64,000 nt of DNA from the NCBI GenBank assembly GCA_029027985.1, contig CP119076.1, positions 3,656,422-3,720,421 of the forward strand. The letters are read 5' to 3'. This stretch comes from Klebsiella aerogenes (GTDB lineage Bacteria; Pseudomonadota; Gammaproteobacteria; Enterobacterales; Enterobacteriaceae). The position numbers were made by a program, and so were the translations under genes. Below the pieces are notes generated by a model. It saw nothing but the letters and a program-made list of their open reading frames with translations, was not told the DNA's origin and did not search any database. Positions 7,898-16,188 of the stretch are shown in pieces; positions within the stretch are counted from its first letter, which is position 1, and the number at the start of each line of letters is the position of its first letter.

Positions 7898-8500
7898 ATG
7901 GTGTACAGGACTGATCCAAAACCTTACTTTAATATTGCACTGGTAGGCGGAGACAGCTTTTCACGCAGCGGTATTACGGCAGTATTGAAAAGCATTAACC
8001 GCACGACTCAGATACATGATTTCGGAAATGATTATCAGCAATTTGGTTTTTTCCTCAATCATGAAAAATTTAATATCGTTTTCATATCAGGAACCGATAA
8101 ATACCATACTGGCTTTGATAATTTACGTTACATAAAGGCAATAAAAAGAAATTATCCAGAGATGCAAATCTGTATGTATTCAACATCAGCAAACTCATTA
8201 TTGTGGATACATGGCGACATCGACGCTTATATCTCGTTGCAAGACCCTCTTTATCACTGGAGAGCCAGCCTATTGAAGATGATCGATTGTCGCTATCAAA
8301 GCAAAAGGAAACCCGTCGCGCTGTCGCTGACACCAGGAGAATGGAGGGTATTAAAAGAAATAAGAAATGGATTAGACCTAAGTTATATCGCCGAAATTGA
8401 GAAGCTTTCATATCGCCGCGTCAGTGCGTTAAAAAGCTCAGCAATAAGAAAACTCGGGCTCAGAAATAAAACGGACCTGTTGGTTTTTTTAACCAGCTAG
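7898..8500 (+). CDS. LuxR-family regulator with degenerate receiver domain
   Basis: A 200-residue protein with a receiver-like N-terminus (about 10-130) and a LuxR/NarL helix-turn-helix at about 142-198 (LSLTPGEWRVLKEIRNGLDLSYIAEIEKLSYRRVSALKSSAIRKLGL is its extent, 142-188). At the place where a response regulator carries the phosphorylated aspartate, the sequence reads VFISGTD. The acidic pair near the start is reduced to one Asp (VGGDS), so phosphorylation is unlikely. The ATG at 7898 is chosen for its GAGG-type ribosome site; a longer upstream frame lacks one. It sits 51 bases before the major pilin gene, like FimZ, FimW or MrkI-type fimbrial regulators, and probably controls the operon. 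Confidence 0.82.
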   Translation: MVYRTDPKPYFNIALVGGDSFSRSGITAVLKSINRTTQIHDFGNDYQQFGFFLNHEKFNIVFISGTDKYHTGFDNLRYIKAIKRNYPEMQICMYSTSANSLLWIHGDIDAYISLQDPLYHWRASLLKMIDCRYQSKRKPVALSLTPGEWRVLKEIRNGLDLSYIAEIEKLSYRRVSALKSSAIRKLGLRNKTDLLVFLTS

Positions 8501-8551
8501 TTCCGCAATTCAGAGTCATTCACGCAATAACAATACTATGGAATCAAGAAG

Positions 8552-9136
8552 ATGAAAGTTTATGTAAACAACAAAACGCTGCTGGCATTGGCTATCGCAG
8601 CGCTGTTACCTGCCGGCTCTGCGTTAGCGGCGGGCACCAGTGGAGGAACGGTTAATTTCAATGGTAGTGTCGTGGCCTCCGCCTGTGCGATCGGCGCCAA
8701 TAGCGCCAATATTGACGTCGATATGGGCGAAGTGCGTACCGCAACCCTAGCGGCAGCAGGTAGCGAAGCCAGCACTGCCAAAGCGTTCTCTATCACCCTG
8801 GAAGATTGTGAAATTGCCGATACCTCTGGCTCTACAGAGGAAAACCCCATTGCCGCAACCTCTGTCGCAGTGACCTTTACCGGTACGCCAGATAACGCTG
8901 ATGCCGACAGTCTGGCTGTCGGTTCAAACGGCAGCAGCTCATCGGCGCAAAACGTAGCCATTCGTTTATATGACGAACAAGGCAATGTCGTCAGATTAGG
9001 TGAAGCGGCAGCCCCGGTTGCGCTGCGTACAGGCTCAAATACCCTGAATTTCAGCGCGAAATACTACTCCCCGGAAGGCAATGCGACTCCGGGCGACGCC
9101 AGCGCCGTCGCGACCTACACCGTCACTTACTCGTAA
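8552..9136 (+). CDS. Major fimbrial subunit (FimA-like pilin)
   Basis: A 194-residue type 1-family pilin. The signal peptide ends in ALA at about residue 26. The mature protein has the pilin pattern TVNFNGSVVASACAI, a second cysteine in TLEDCEI forming the usual disulfide, and the C-terminal donor-strand motif with a penultimate tyrosine (ATYTVTYS). Subunits polymerise outside the cell by donor-strand exchange after chaperone delivery. It is the first structural gene of the operon and is followed by a hairpin that would favour high pilin expression over downstream genes. Confidence 0.93.
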   Translation: MKVYVNNKTLLALAIAALLPAGSALAAGTSGGTVNFNGSVVASACAIGANSANIDVDMGEVRTATLAAAGSEASTAKAFSITLEDCEIADTSGSTEENPIAATSVAVTFTGTPDNADADSLAVGSNGSSSSAQNVAIRLYDEQGNVVRLGEAAAPVALRTGSNTLNFSAKYYSPEGNATPGDASAVATYTVTYS

Positions 9137-9141
9137 TCCAT

Positions 9142-9166
9142 CAGGCCCGGCGCACGTTCGGGCCTG
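9142..9166 (+). terminator. Attenuating hairpin after the major pilin gene
   Basis: CAGGCCCG (9142-9149) and CGGGCCTG (9159-9166) form a perfect 8-bp stem, followed by A residues rather than a T-tract. Such hairpins between the major pilin and chaperone genes protect pilin mRNA or limit read-through. Confidence 0.65.
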
Positions 9167-9191
9167 AAAAAGCTATTAAAGGAGAGCCACT

Positions 9192-9872
9192 ATGCGCTCA
9201 TTAACATGGATTGGTCTTGCTGCCTCACTGTGCTCATCGGCGGCGTACGCGGGGGGCGTTGGACTGGGCGCCACGCGCCTGATTTACTCCAGTGCGACAA
9301 CGCAAGCCATGCTGCAAGTCAGAAATACGCACCCGGAATCCTCCTTTCTTATTCAGTCGTGGATCGAGAATGAGAAAGGCGATCGGACGAATGATTTCGT
9401 CATTACCCCTCCGCTTTACGTTTTAAAACCGGCAACAGAAAGCATGGTCAAGGTCATGTTTAACGGCAAATCACTGCCGCAGGATCGTGAAACGCTGTAC
9501 TGGATAACGGTAAAGGCCATTCCACAGCAATTAAAAAATAGCGCCAGTAATTCGCTGCAATTTGCTTCAGCGAACCGCATAAAAATATTTTATCGGCCGC
9601 AAGCGATTAAAGACGATACGGCAGAGGCATGGAAAAAAATCACGGGCAGTTATTCCGCCGGCAAAGTGACGCTCAATAATCCGACGCCCTATTACCTCAC
9701 CACGATCAACGTAAAAGTTGATGGCAAGTCTGTTCAACCGGTGATGATCCCGCCAAAAACAAGTCTCGCGCTTGAGGAGTCTTTCAGACAGGCGAACAAC
9801 TTTAGTTATCAAACCATTAACGATTATGGCGCCTGGACTCCCGTCAACGGTTTGCCGTTGAGCCGAAAATAA
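9192..9872 (+). CDS. Periplasmic fimbrial chaperone (PapD/FimC-like)
   Basis: A 226-residue chaperone with a signal peptide ending AYA. The first immunoglobulin-like domain starts GVGLGATRLIYSSATTQAMLQVRNTHP, and the family motif RIKIFYRP lies near the middle. These give the conserved arginine and lysine pocket (Arg near the start of the mature chain, Lys in ENEKGD/NRIK regions) that anchors subunit C-termini. It binds pilin subunits in the periplasm and delivers them to the usher encoded immediately downstream. GGAGAG gives a good ribosome site. The length is normal. Confidence 0.93.
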   Translation: MRSLTWIGLAASLCSSAAYAGGVGLGATRLIYSSATTQAMLQVRNTHPESSFLIQSWIENEKGDRTNDFVITPPLYVLKPATESMVKVMFNGKSLPQDRETLYWITVKAIPQQLKNSASNSLQFASANRIKIFYRPQAIKDDTAEAWKKITGSYSAGKVTLNNPTPYYLTTINVKVDGKSVQPVMIPPKTSLALEESFRQANNFSYQTINDYGAWTPVNGLPLSRK

Positions 9873-9887
9873 ATAAGGTAAGACCGT

Positions 9888-12416
9888 GTGAAAGCAAAAT
9901 TCATTTGTGCCCTGCTGATTTTCTATGCAGTACGGCAAACTGCCGCCACTGAGAGCGATTTGCATTTTAACCCCGCGTTCCTCAATGGTGAAAGCGGGAA
10001 TAATGCCGACCTCTCATGGGTGAATGCAGGAAGCGCCCTGCCGCCGGGTGAATACAATATTCATGTCTATATCAATAGTCAGTATGCTTTCACCGGCAAT
10101 GTGAAATTCAGCCTCGATCAGCACCGTTCACAAGATGGCGCGATGCCCTGCATCACGCCTCAACAGATCGTGGCTTTAGGTATCAACGACCGTCAGGCGA
10201 AAGAGGAAGCGCAGGTAGAAACTCAGGCCTGCTATTTTTTAAATCGTCGTTTTCCTGGCGCCCGTTTCGATTTCGATCAAAAAACGCTGACCCTTAACTT
10301 CAGCCTGCCGCAAAGCGATATGCTCAATTTACCGCGCGGCTACGTCAGCCCGGAAAGTTGGGAGTACGGCATTCCTGCAGCGTGGCTTAATTATGTCGTC
10401 AACGGCGCCGAGAACCGCTATCAGGGAACCACTCATACCCACGATCGGCAGCTGTTTGTCAGCCTGAACAGCGGTGTAAACCTGGGCGCATGGCGGTTAC
10501 GCGACTTCACGACGTGGACGAAACAGAGCAATACGTTCACCCACGTCCAAAGCTGGGCGCAACGCGATATCCCTGCGCTGCGCGCTCAGGCATACGCCGG
10601 AGAGACCTATACCTCTGCGCAGGTGTTTGATTCCGTCGGCCTGCGAGGCATCGCGCTAAAAACCGACGACAATATGTTGCCAGCAAGTCTCAGCGGCTAT
10701 GCGCCGGAGGTTCGCGGCATCGCGCGCAGTAATGCGACCGTGACCGTCCGCCAAAATGGCAACATCATTTACCAGACCAGCGTCCCGGCGGGCGCATTTG
10801 TTCTGAAGGATCTCTACCCCACGGCGTCTGGCGGCGATCTGGCGGTGACAATCCAGGAAAGCGATGGCAGCACCACGCAATACACCGTGCCCTTCGCCAG
10901 CGTGCCGAATCTCGTGCGTAGCGGGCAGACTAAGTATGCTTTCAGCGCCGGGAAATTCCGCCCTGTCGGCAATCAGGACGCCCCCACGTTCGTTCAGGGC
11001 GAGTTATTTTTCGGCTGGGAATTCGGACTGACTTTTTACGGCGGCGTGCAATATTCCGCCCATTACAACGCGCTGGCCGTTGGCGCCGGGCAAAATCTTG
11101 GTTATCTGGGCGCCTACTCTATCGATATGACTCATGCGCGTAGCCTGCTGGCGGATGACCAGCGCTATCGCGGCGATTCAGTCCGGCTGCGCTACAGCAA
11201 GCTGATGAACAATCTCGGAACACGGTTTAACTTCTACTCGCTACGCTATTCAACAGAAGGTTTCTATACCCTTAGCGATACTACCTGGCAGAACATGGCT
11301 GGCGGCTCGCGCAAACAGGTGGTGGAAGCCGACGGCACCATTACCACCAGCTACGAGAATGTCTATAACCTGCATATGTCGCGCAAAGCCAAAAACCAGC
11401 TCTTGTTATCGCAGCCGCTGGGAGCATACGGCGCGCTTTCCTTGTCGTGGGATCAACAAACCTATTGGCGCACGGCAAATAAAACACAGAGCATGCAGTT
11501 CGCATGGAATTCAACGTTTCGCCAGTTTTCCCTCGGCGTCAGTTTCCAGCGCAGCGCCATGCTATTTGGCAACCAGCAGGATAACGTGCTGGCCATGTCG
11601 CTATCCATCCCATTTGGCAACCCGCAATTAGCCTCGCGGGTACGTTTGGCCAGTACCCAGGCCAGGTCGACGGGAACGACCAACAGCGCAGGTATCAGCG
11701 GATATATGCCAGGAAAGGAGAATCTGTTTTATAGCGTTAACCAGCGCTACCGTTCGCAACAGCAGTACGGCGCGGATGCCGCATTGCAATATGAAGGCCA
11801 GTGGGGCGATTACAACCTGGGCTACAGCTACAGCAAAGATTCCCGCAATCTGAACTACGGCATCAGCGGCGGCGCGGTACTGCATGAAGATGGCCTGACG
11901 TTGAGTCAACCGCTGGGCAATACCAATATTTTGATCAAAGCTCCGGGCGCCAGCAATGTCGCCGTTCTCAATCATAAAGGTATAAAAACAGACAGCCGGG
12001 GATACGCCGTCATCCCCTATGCCACCCCCTACCGCGTCAATCAGGTGGCGATGGATGTCACTACCGCCAGCGATGATGTTGAACTGGAGAATGCCATCGT
12101 CAACAAAACGCCGACCGATGGCGCGCTGGTTCGCGCAAACATCGTAACTCGTCAGGGCGCAAAAGCGCTGTTGGTGATTCGCCATAACCAGGAAGTACTG
12201 CCGTTCGGTACGGTGGTATCCCTGAGTGATAACAAAACCAGCGGTATCGTTGGCGACGGCGGGAGTCTGTACCTTTCTGGTTTGCCGCTACAGGGGTCGC
12301 TTAGCGCAGTCTGGGGGCAAGACAACCACCAAAAATGCACCATCAATTATCAATTAACACAACAGGATTACGCTCCCCGTACCGGGCTTTACTCACAGGA
12401 GGTGGTATGTCAGTAA
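9888..12416 (+). CDS. Outer-membrane fimbrial usher
   Basis: An 842-residue usher of the FimD/PapC family that exports and assembles subunits. It has a short signal peptide, then the N-terminal chaperone-binding domain beginning LHFNPAFLNGESGNNADLSWVN. The beta-barrel with plug is recognisable from VPNLVRSGQTKYAFSAGKFRP, and the C-terminal domains end with a cysteine pair (CTINYQL and EVVCQ). The start is GTG at 9888 with AAGGTAAG upstream. It lies 15 bases after the chaperone gene and overlaps the next gene by 10 bases. Confidence 0.94.
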   Translation: MKAKFICALLIFYAVRQTAATESDLHFNPAFLNGESGNNADLSWVNAGSALPPGEYNIHVYINSQYAFTGNVKFSLDQHRSQDGAMPCITPQQIVALGINDRQAKEEAQVETQACYFLNRRFPGARFDFDQKTLTLNFSLPQSDMLNLPRGYVSPESWEYGIPAAWLNYVVNGAENRYQGTTHTHDRQLFVSLNSGVNLGAWRLRDFTTWTKQSNTFTHVQSWAQRDIPALRAQAYAGETYTSAQVFDSVGLRGIALKTDDNMLPASLSGYAPEVRGIARSNATVTVRQNGNIIYQTSVPAGAFVLKDLYPTASGGDLAVTIQESDGSTTQYTVPFASVPNLVRSGQTKYAFSAGKFRPVGNQDAPTFVQGELFFGWEFGLTFYGGVQYSAHYNALAVGAGQNLGYLGAYSIDMTHARSLLADDQRYRGDSVRLRYSKLMNNLGTRFNFYSLRYSTEGFYTLSDTTWQNMAGGSRKQVVEADGTITTSYENVYNLHMSRKAKNQLLLSQPLGAYGALSLSWDQQTYWRTANKTQSMQFAWNSTFRQFSLGVSFQRSAMLFGNQQDNVLAMSLSIPFGNPQLASRVRLASTQARSTGTTNSAGISGYMPGKENLFYSVNQRYRSQQQYGADAALQYEGQWGDYNLGYSYSKDSRNLNYGISGGAVLHEDGLTLSQPLGNTNILIKAPGASNVAVLNHKGIKTDSRGYAVIPYATPYRVNQVAMDVTTASDDVELENAIVNKTPTDGALVRANIVTRQGAKALLVIRHNQEVLPFGTVVSLSDNKTSGIVGDGGSLYLSGLPLQGSLSAVWGQDNHQKCTINYQLTQQDYAPRTGLYSQEVVCQ

Positions 12417-12925
12417 ATCGGCCTCGCGCCGCGATAGCGCTACTCCTTGCGATCTCTTCACCTGGATATGGTTATGACGTGCTGGTCTCCGTCACCGGGA
12501 ATCTCATCGGCAATACCTGCGTGGTTTCCGCCGACGCCAAAGAGCAGACCGTGCCGTTAGGCACCATTGGAGTAAAGCAATTTAGCCGCGCAGGCGCGGT
12601 CAGCAATATCAAAACGGCCTTTACGCTCAAACTCGAAGAGTGCGGCCCTACGTTTAGCGGCGTAAAAATACGCTTCAGCGGTACGCCTGATGCCGGAGAT
12701 CCCCAATTAATTAAAGTCGCAGAAGGCGGGGCCACCGGCGTTGCCGTACAAATTCTGGATAAGGATAGTCAACTCATTCCGCTGGAAAGCCAAACGGCAG
12801 CCTACGGTAACGCCGGGGATGAAAGTGTGGGAATGACATTTTATGCCCGTCTGGCGGCTAACGGCGATGCGGTTAATCCCGGAGACGTTTCGGCCACCGC
12901 GACCTGGACTACGGAGTATCAATAA
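12407..12925 (+). CDS. Minor fimbrial subunit
   Basis: A 172-residue pilin-family protein. The ATG at 12407 follows AGGAGG and overlaps the usher end by 10 bases. The signal peptide ends near GYG. The mature part shows the pilin pattern VTGNLIGNTCVVSADAKEQTVPLG, a second cysteine in KLEECGP, and the C-terminal motif ATATWTTEYQ. It is smaller than the major pilin and encoded late, so a role as an adaptor or tip subunit is likely. Its end overlaps the start of the adhesin gene by one base. Confidence 0.88.
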   Translation: MSVNRPRAAIALLLAISSPGYGYDVLVSVTGNLIGNTCVVSADAKEQTVPLGTIGVKQFSRAGAVSNIKTAFTLKLEECGPTFSGVKIRFSGTPDAGDPQLIKVAEGGATGVAVQILDKDSQLIPLESQTAAYGNAGDESVGMTFYARLAANGDAVNPGDVSATATWTTEYQ

Positions 12926-13935
12926 TGCGTTTTTTTCTACTTATCGGCTGGTTATGCCTCAGTTCAAATGCCATGGCGCTGGACTGGAAATCGGATATCA
13001 CCCTCTCTCCCCAACCGATGACTTATACCGGCCCTGCTGATTCCGTTGTACCCGGAAATATCATTGGTTCAACCTGGAGCGCCACCGCCAGCGTCCAGCA
13101 GGTATTCTGGTGCGGATTAATATTCACTTGCTCCAAAGGCACCCTGGAGCCAAGCGGCAGCGCGATTTCGGCAGGCATTACGGTAAATGTTGACGGCGTT
13201 AATTATAATGTCTTTGAAACCGGCGTCCCTGGCATCGGCTATATCATCGGCCTCAAGGATTTTAATGGTACGACGTGGGTGCCGCTGCAAACCGGTATCA
13301 CGCAAAGCTACCCGGCCGATGGCACAAGCGGGCTTGCCTACGATCTGGGTTGGTCGGCGAAGGTGACATTTATTAAAACAGGAACCGCGCTAAAATCCGG
13401 TGTCTACCAGACCTCGACGCTCAATGCCGCGATCCTCACCGCCTATAATAACGAGACCAAAACAGCCCAGGTTATCATTAATCCCACCACGATTACGGTT
13501 ACGGCCAGCGGTTGTACCGTCGACACCAAAAGCGCCAACGTTAATCTCGGGACCATTGATGTCCGTACCCTGCCCAACATCGGCAGCGTATCGCCATCGG
13601 GTACATTCAACGTCGGCCTGACTTGCGATGAGCAAGTCTCCGTTAATGCGGTGATGACCGATCAGACAACGCCGTCGAACACGACAGCAGTGGTCTCGCT
13701 AACCGGCGACTCCACCGCATCCGGAGTTGGGGTACAGTTCTTTTATAACGGCAGCGGGCCGCTGCTGATGGGGCCGGATAGCTCTGCATCCGGCACGACG
13801 AACCAGTTCTTCATTCAAACCACCACGGCCGCGCAAACCCTGTTGCTCCCCTTCCAGGCGCAATACATTCGTACGGGCGCGCTCACGCCCGGTCGCGCCA
13901 ATGCGTTGGCAAGCATCACGTTCTCATATCAATAG
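12925..13935 (+). CDS. Two-domain fimbrial tip adhesin
   Basis: A 336-residue last gene of the fimbrial operon. After a signal peptide (cleaved near AMA), an N-terminal domain of about 170 residues contains two close cysteines (FWCGLIFTCSKG). It does not resemble FimH in any stretch I recognise. The C-terminal part from about residue 180 is pilin-like (TITVTASGCTVDTKSANVNLGTIDVRTLP, then a second cysteine in GLTCDEQ, ending ASITFSYQ). This is the adhesin layout: a receptor-binding head plus a pilin domain. The ligand is unknown. The start overlaps the preceding stop as TAATG. Confidence 0.83.
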   Translation: MRFFLLIGWLCLSSNAMALDWKSDITLSPQPMTYTGPADSVVPGNIIGSTWSATASVQQVFWCGLIFTCSKGTLEPSGSAISAGITVNVDGVNYNVFETGVPGIGYIIGLKDFNGTTWVPLQTGITQSYPADGTSGLAYDLGWSAKVTFIKTGTALKSGVYQTSTLNAAILTAYNNETKTAQVIINPTTITVTASGCTVDTKSANVNLGTIDVRTLPNIGSVSPSGTFNVGLTCDEQVSVNAVMTDQTTPSNTTAVVSLTGDSTASGVGVQFFYNGSGPLLMGPDSSASGTTNQFFIQTTTAAQTLLLPFQAQYIRTGALTPGRANALASITFSYQ

Positions 13936-13969
13936 CGCCGTCTTCTTTTAGACTGGCATAATGCTTAGA

Positions 13970-14884
13970 CTAACCGATCGTGGCGAGCCGCATTTTTTCC
14001 CGCAACAGCGGCTCAAGCCAGGCGATAAACAGCTGAAGCGGGCGTGACTGATGCCGTCGGCTGGGATACAAAATACTCACAGGAAGCAAACGTGGTAGGA
14101 ATGCGGGCATCACCTCAAGGAGAATTCCCGCATCCAATAATTCACGCACATCGTATTCAGGGATCTGAATCATTCCCATCCCTGACACGCAGGCGGCAAT
14201 ATACGCGTCCGCGCTATTGACGGTCAGGTAGCTATTCACATCCGTCGTCAACGTCTCCCCGGCTTGCTCCCATTCCCAACGTTCCTTACGCCCGGTCGTC
14301 GGCGAGACGTACCCGACAACAACGTGGTTATCGAGTTTTTCCGGGCTCACAGGCGTGCCAAAAGAAGAGATATAGCCAGGAGAGACCACGTTAATCAACT
14401 TCAGGTAACCCACTCTACGCGCCACCATCCCTGAATCATTTAATACACCCACGCGGACAGCGCAATCAATGCCTTCCTCCGGGAGATTCACGCTGCGATC
14501 GGTGACGCCAAGATCCACCTGAATTGACGGCTGGCGGGCAAAAAAGTCGGGTAGCGCGGGCACAACGATATGTCCTCCAACCCGCCCAGGTACGTCAACT
14601 TTAATTTTCCCCGTCACCTGCCCGCTGGTCTGGCGGAAAAGATTTTCAGTCTCTTCCACGTCCTGTACCACCAGCAGACAGCGCGCATACAACGCGCTTC
14701 CGTCGGAAGTTAAGGAAACACTCCGCGTGGTGCGGTGTAACAGGCGGGTTTCCAGACGCGCTTCCAGTTCCCTTATCGCAGCAGAAATCGTTGAGGCCGG
14801 GCGATTCATCGTCTCTGCCGTGCGAATAAAGCTACCGTTTTCCGCCACCCGGATAAATATCCGAAAAAGATCAATCGTATCCAT
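13970..14884 (-). CDS. LysR-family transcriptional regulator
   Basis: A 304-residue LysR-type regulator. The N-terminal winged helix (about 1-60) reads MDTIDLFRIFIRVAENGSF, then TISAAIRELEARLETRLLHRTTRSVSLT, which is typical. A substrate-binding fold with an ETTGR-like effector region follows. It resembles the large group of LysR proteins that control a neighbouring divergent oxidoreductase gene. It is transcribed away from the SDR gene across a 125-bp gap, so that gene is the probable target. The effector is not predictable. Confidence 0.9.
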   Translation of the reverse strand: MDTIDLFRIFIRVAENGSFIRTAETMNRPASTISAAIRELEARLETRLLHRTTRSVSLTSDGSALYARCLLVVQDVEETENLFRQTSGQVTGKIKVDVPGRVGGHIVVPALPDFFARQPSIQVDLGVTDRSVNLPEEGIDCAVRVGVLNDSGMVARRVGYLKLINVVSPGYISSFGTPVSPEKLDNHVVVGYVSPTTGRKERWEWEQAGETLTTDVNSYLTVNSADAYIAACVSGMGMIQIPEYDVRELLDAGILLEVMPAFLPRLLPVSILYPSRRHQSRPLQLFIAWLEPLLREKMRLATIG

Positions 14885-15009
14885 ATCGCCTCATTATTCG
14901 ATAACCCTGAATAGTGTATGCAGAATTAGCCTCTTTATACATTACGGGCATTTATTAAGCTGTTATTAACGGGGCTTGCCCGGACAATAACCGAAACAGG
15001 AGCCAAACC

Positions 15010-15783
15010 ATGGTCGATCACGCTATCAAAGGTAAAACCATTCTTATCGCTGGCGGGGCAAAGAATCTGGGTGGGCTCATAGCCCGAGATTTCGCTCAGC
15101 AAGGCGCGCGAGCTATCGCAGTCCATTACAACAGTGACGCGACACGTGCAGAAGCGGAAGCCACTGTCGCCGCGATCAAGTCCGTTGGCGCTGAGGCCGT
15201 AGCGCTCCAGGCCGATCTCACTTCCGTTGCCGCCATGGAAAAACTTTTTTCTGATGTCGTTGCTGCAGTGGGAGCGCCAGATATTGCCATCAATACCGTA
15301 GGTAAAGTGCTCAAGAAGCCGATGGCGGAGATCACCGAGACGGAATTTGATGACATGAGCGCCGTGAATGCAAAAACGGCCTTCTTCTTTCTGAAAGAAG
15401 CCGGTAAGCATGTTAAAGACAATGGAAAAATCTGTACGCTAGTCACCTCTCTCCTCGGCGCGTATACGCCGTTTTATTCGGCATATGCCGGTATGAAGGC
15501 GCCGGTAGAACACTTCACGCGCGCAGCCTCTAAGGAGTTGGGAGAACGTGGAATTTCGGTCACGGCTATCGGACCTGGCCCCATGGATACGCCTTTCTTT
15601 TATCCCGCCGAAGGGGCTGATGCGGTGGCTTACCATAAGACAGCCGCAGCCTTGTCCCCCTTTAGCAAAACAGGCCTGACGGATATTCAGGACATTGTCC
15701 CGTGGATTCGTTTTTTGGTTAGCGACGGCTGGTGGATGACCGGGCAGACAATTCTGGTCAATGGTGGTTATACGACCAAATAA
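15010..15783 (+). CDS. Short-chain dehydrogenase/reductase
   Basis: A 257-residue classical SDR. It has the nucleotide-binding glycine motif GGAKNLGG (15-22, with Asn-Leu in place of Gly-Ile), a variant NTVG at 95-98, Asn120, and the catalytic Ser147, Tyr159 and Lys163 (YAGMK). A C-terminal WMTGQTILVNGG motif is typical of the family. A basic/asparagine pair (HYNSD) after strand 2 suggests NADP(H) use. The substrate is unknown. The upstream divergent LysR gene is the likely regulator, and the gene ends before a good terminator, so it forms a single-gene unit. Confidence 0.9.
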   Translation: MVDHAIKGKTILIAGGAKNLGGLIARDFAQQGARAIAVHYNSDATRAEAEATVAAIKSVGAEAVALQADLTSVAAMEKLFSDVVAAVGAPDIAINTVGKVLKKPMAEITETEFDDMSAVNAKTAFFFLKEAGKHVKDNGKICTLVTSLLGAYTPFYSAYAGMKAPVEHFTRAASKELGERGISVTAIGPGPMDTPFFYPAEGADAVAYHKTAAALSPFSKTGLTDIQDIVPWIRFLVSDGWWMTGQTILVNGGYTTK

Positions 15784-15850
15784 GTCGCTGGCGGATTGTC
15801 TAAGGCCGGTCAGTTAAAGATCCCTTGACCGCTCCAGTGGTAGTATAAGC

Positions 15851-15883
15851 ATCCGGAAATGCTCACCCGTTTCCGGATTTTTT
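15851..15883 (+). terminator. Rho-independent terminator of the SDR gene
   Basis: ATCCGGAAA (15851-15859) and TTTCCGGAT (15870-15878) form a perfect 9-bp stem followed by a run of six T residues. Confidence 0.9.
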
Positions 15884-16148
15884 ATGCCACTCAATCTGGC
15901 TCTCGATACCATTCATAGGTTGGGGATAACGGCCGATCAACACCAGGGTTTATGACCTTTCGCCATTGTTAATGCCCACTATTTGATCATCGCCGATTAG
16001 CATTGTGCTTTTGGTGAACCGCTACATCCCCGTTACATTACGTTGCTCCCATTTTGTGAGCAAACCTAAAAAACGCACAACCTTTCCCTCTCTCTGATTT
16101 ACCTCTACGACTGCCCTGGATTACAGTAAATCCATTAATAAGAACACA

Positions 16149-16165
16149 GTTCTATAATATAGAAC
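16149..16165. promoter_or_regulatory. Perfect palindrome upstream of yagE
   Basis: GTTCTATAATATAGAAC is a perfect 17-bp palindrome 24 bases before the yagE start. Its centre resembles a -10 element (TATAAT), so a protein bound here would block RNA polymerase. XynR, encoded at the end of the cluster, is the natural candidate, but its binding motif is not known to me in detail. Confidence 0.6.
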
Positions 16166-16188
16166 AAAATAAAAATTAAGGGGTCTCC

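Larger units (their letters stand above)
15784..16188. other. Gap between the SDR gene and yagE
   Basis: This 405-bp stretch holds the SDR terminator and, near its right end, the yagE control region with a perfect 17-bp palindrome. I see no gene in it. Confidence 0.6.
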
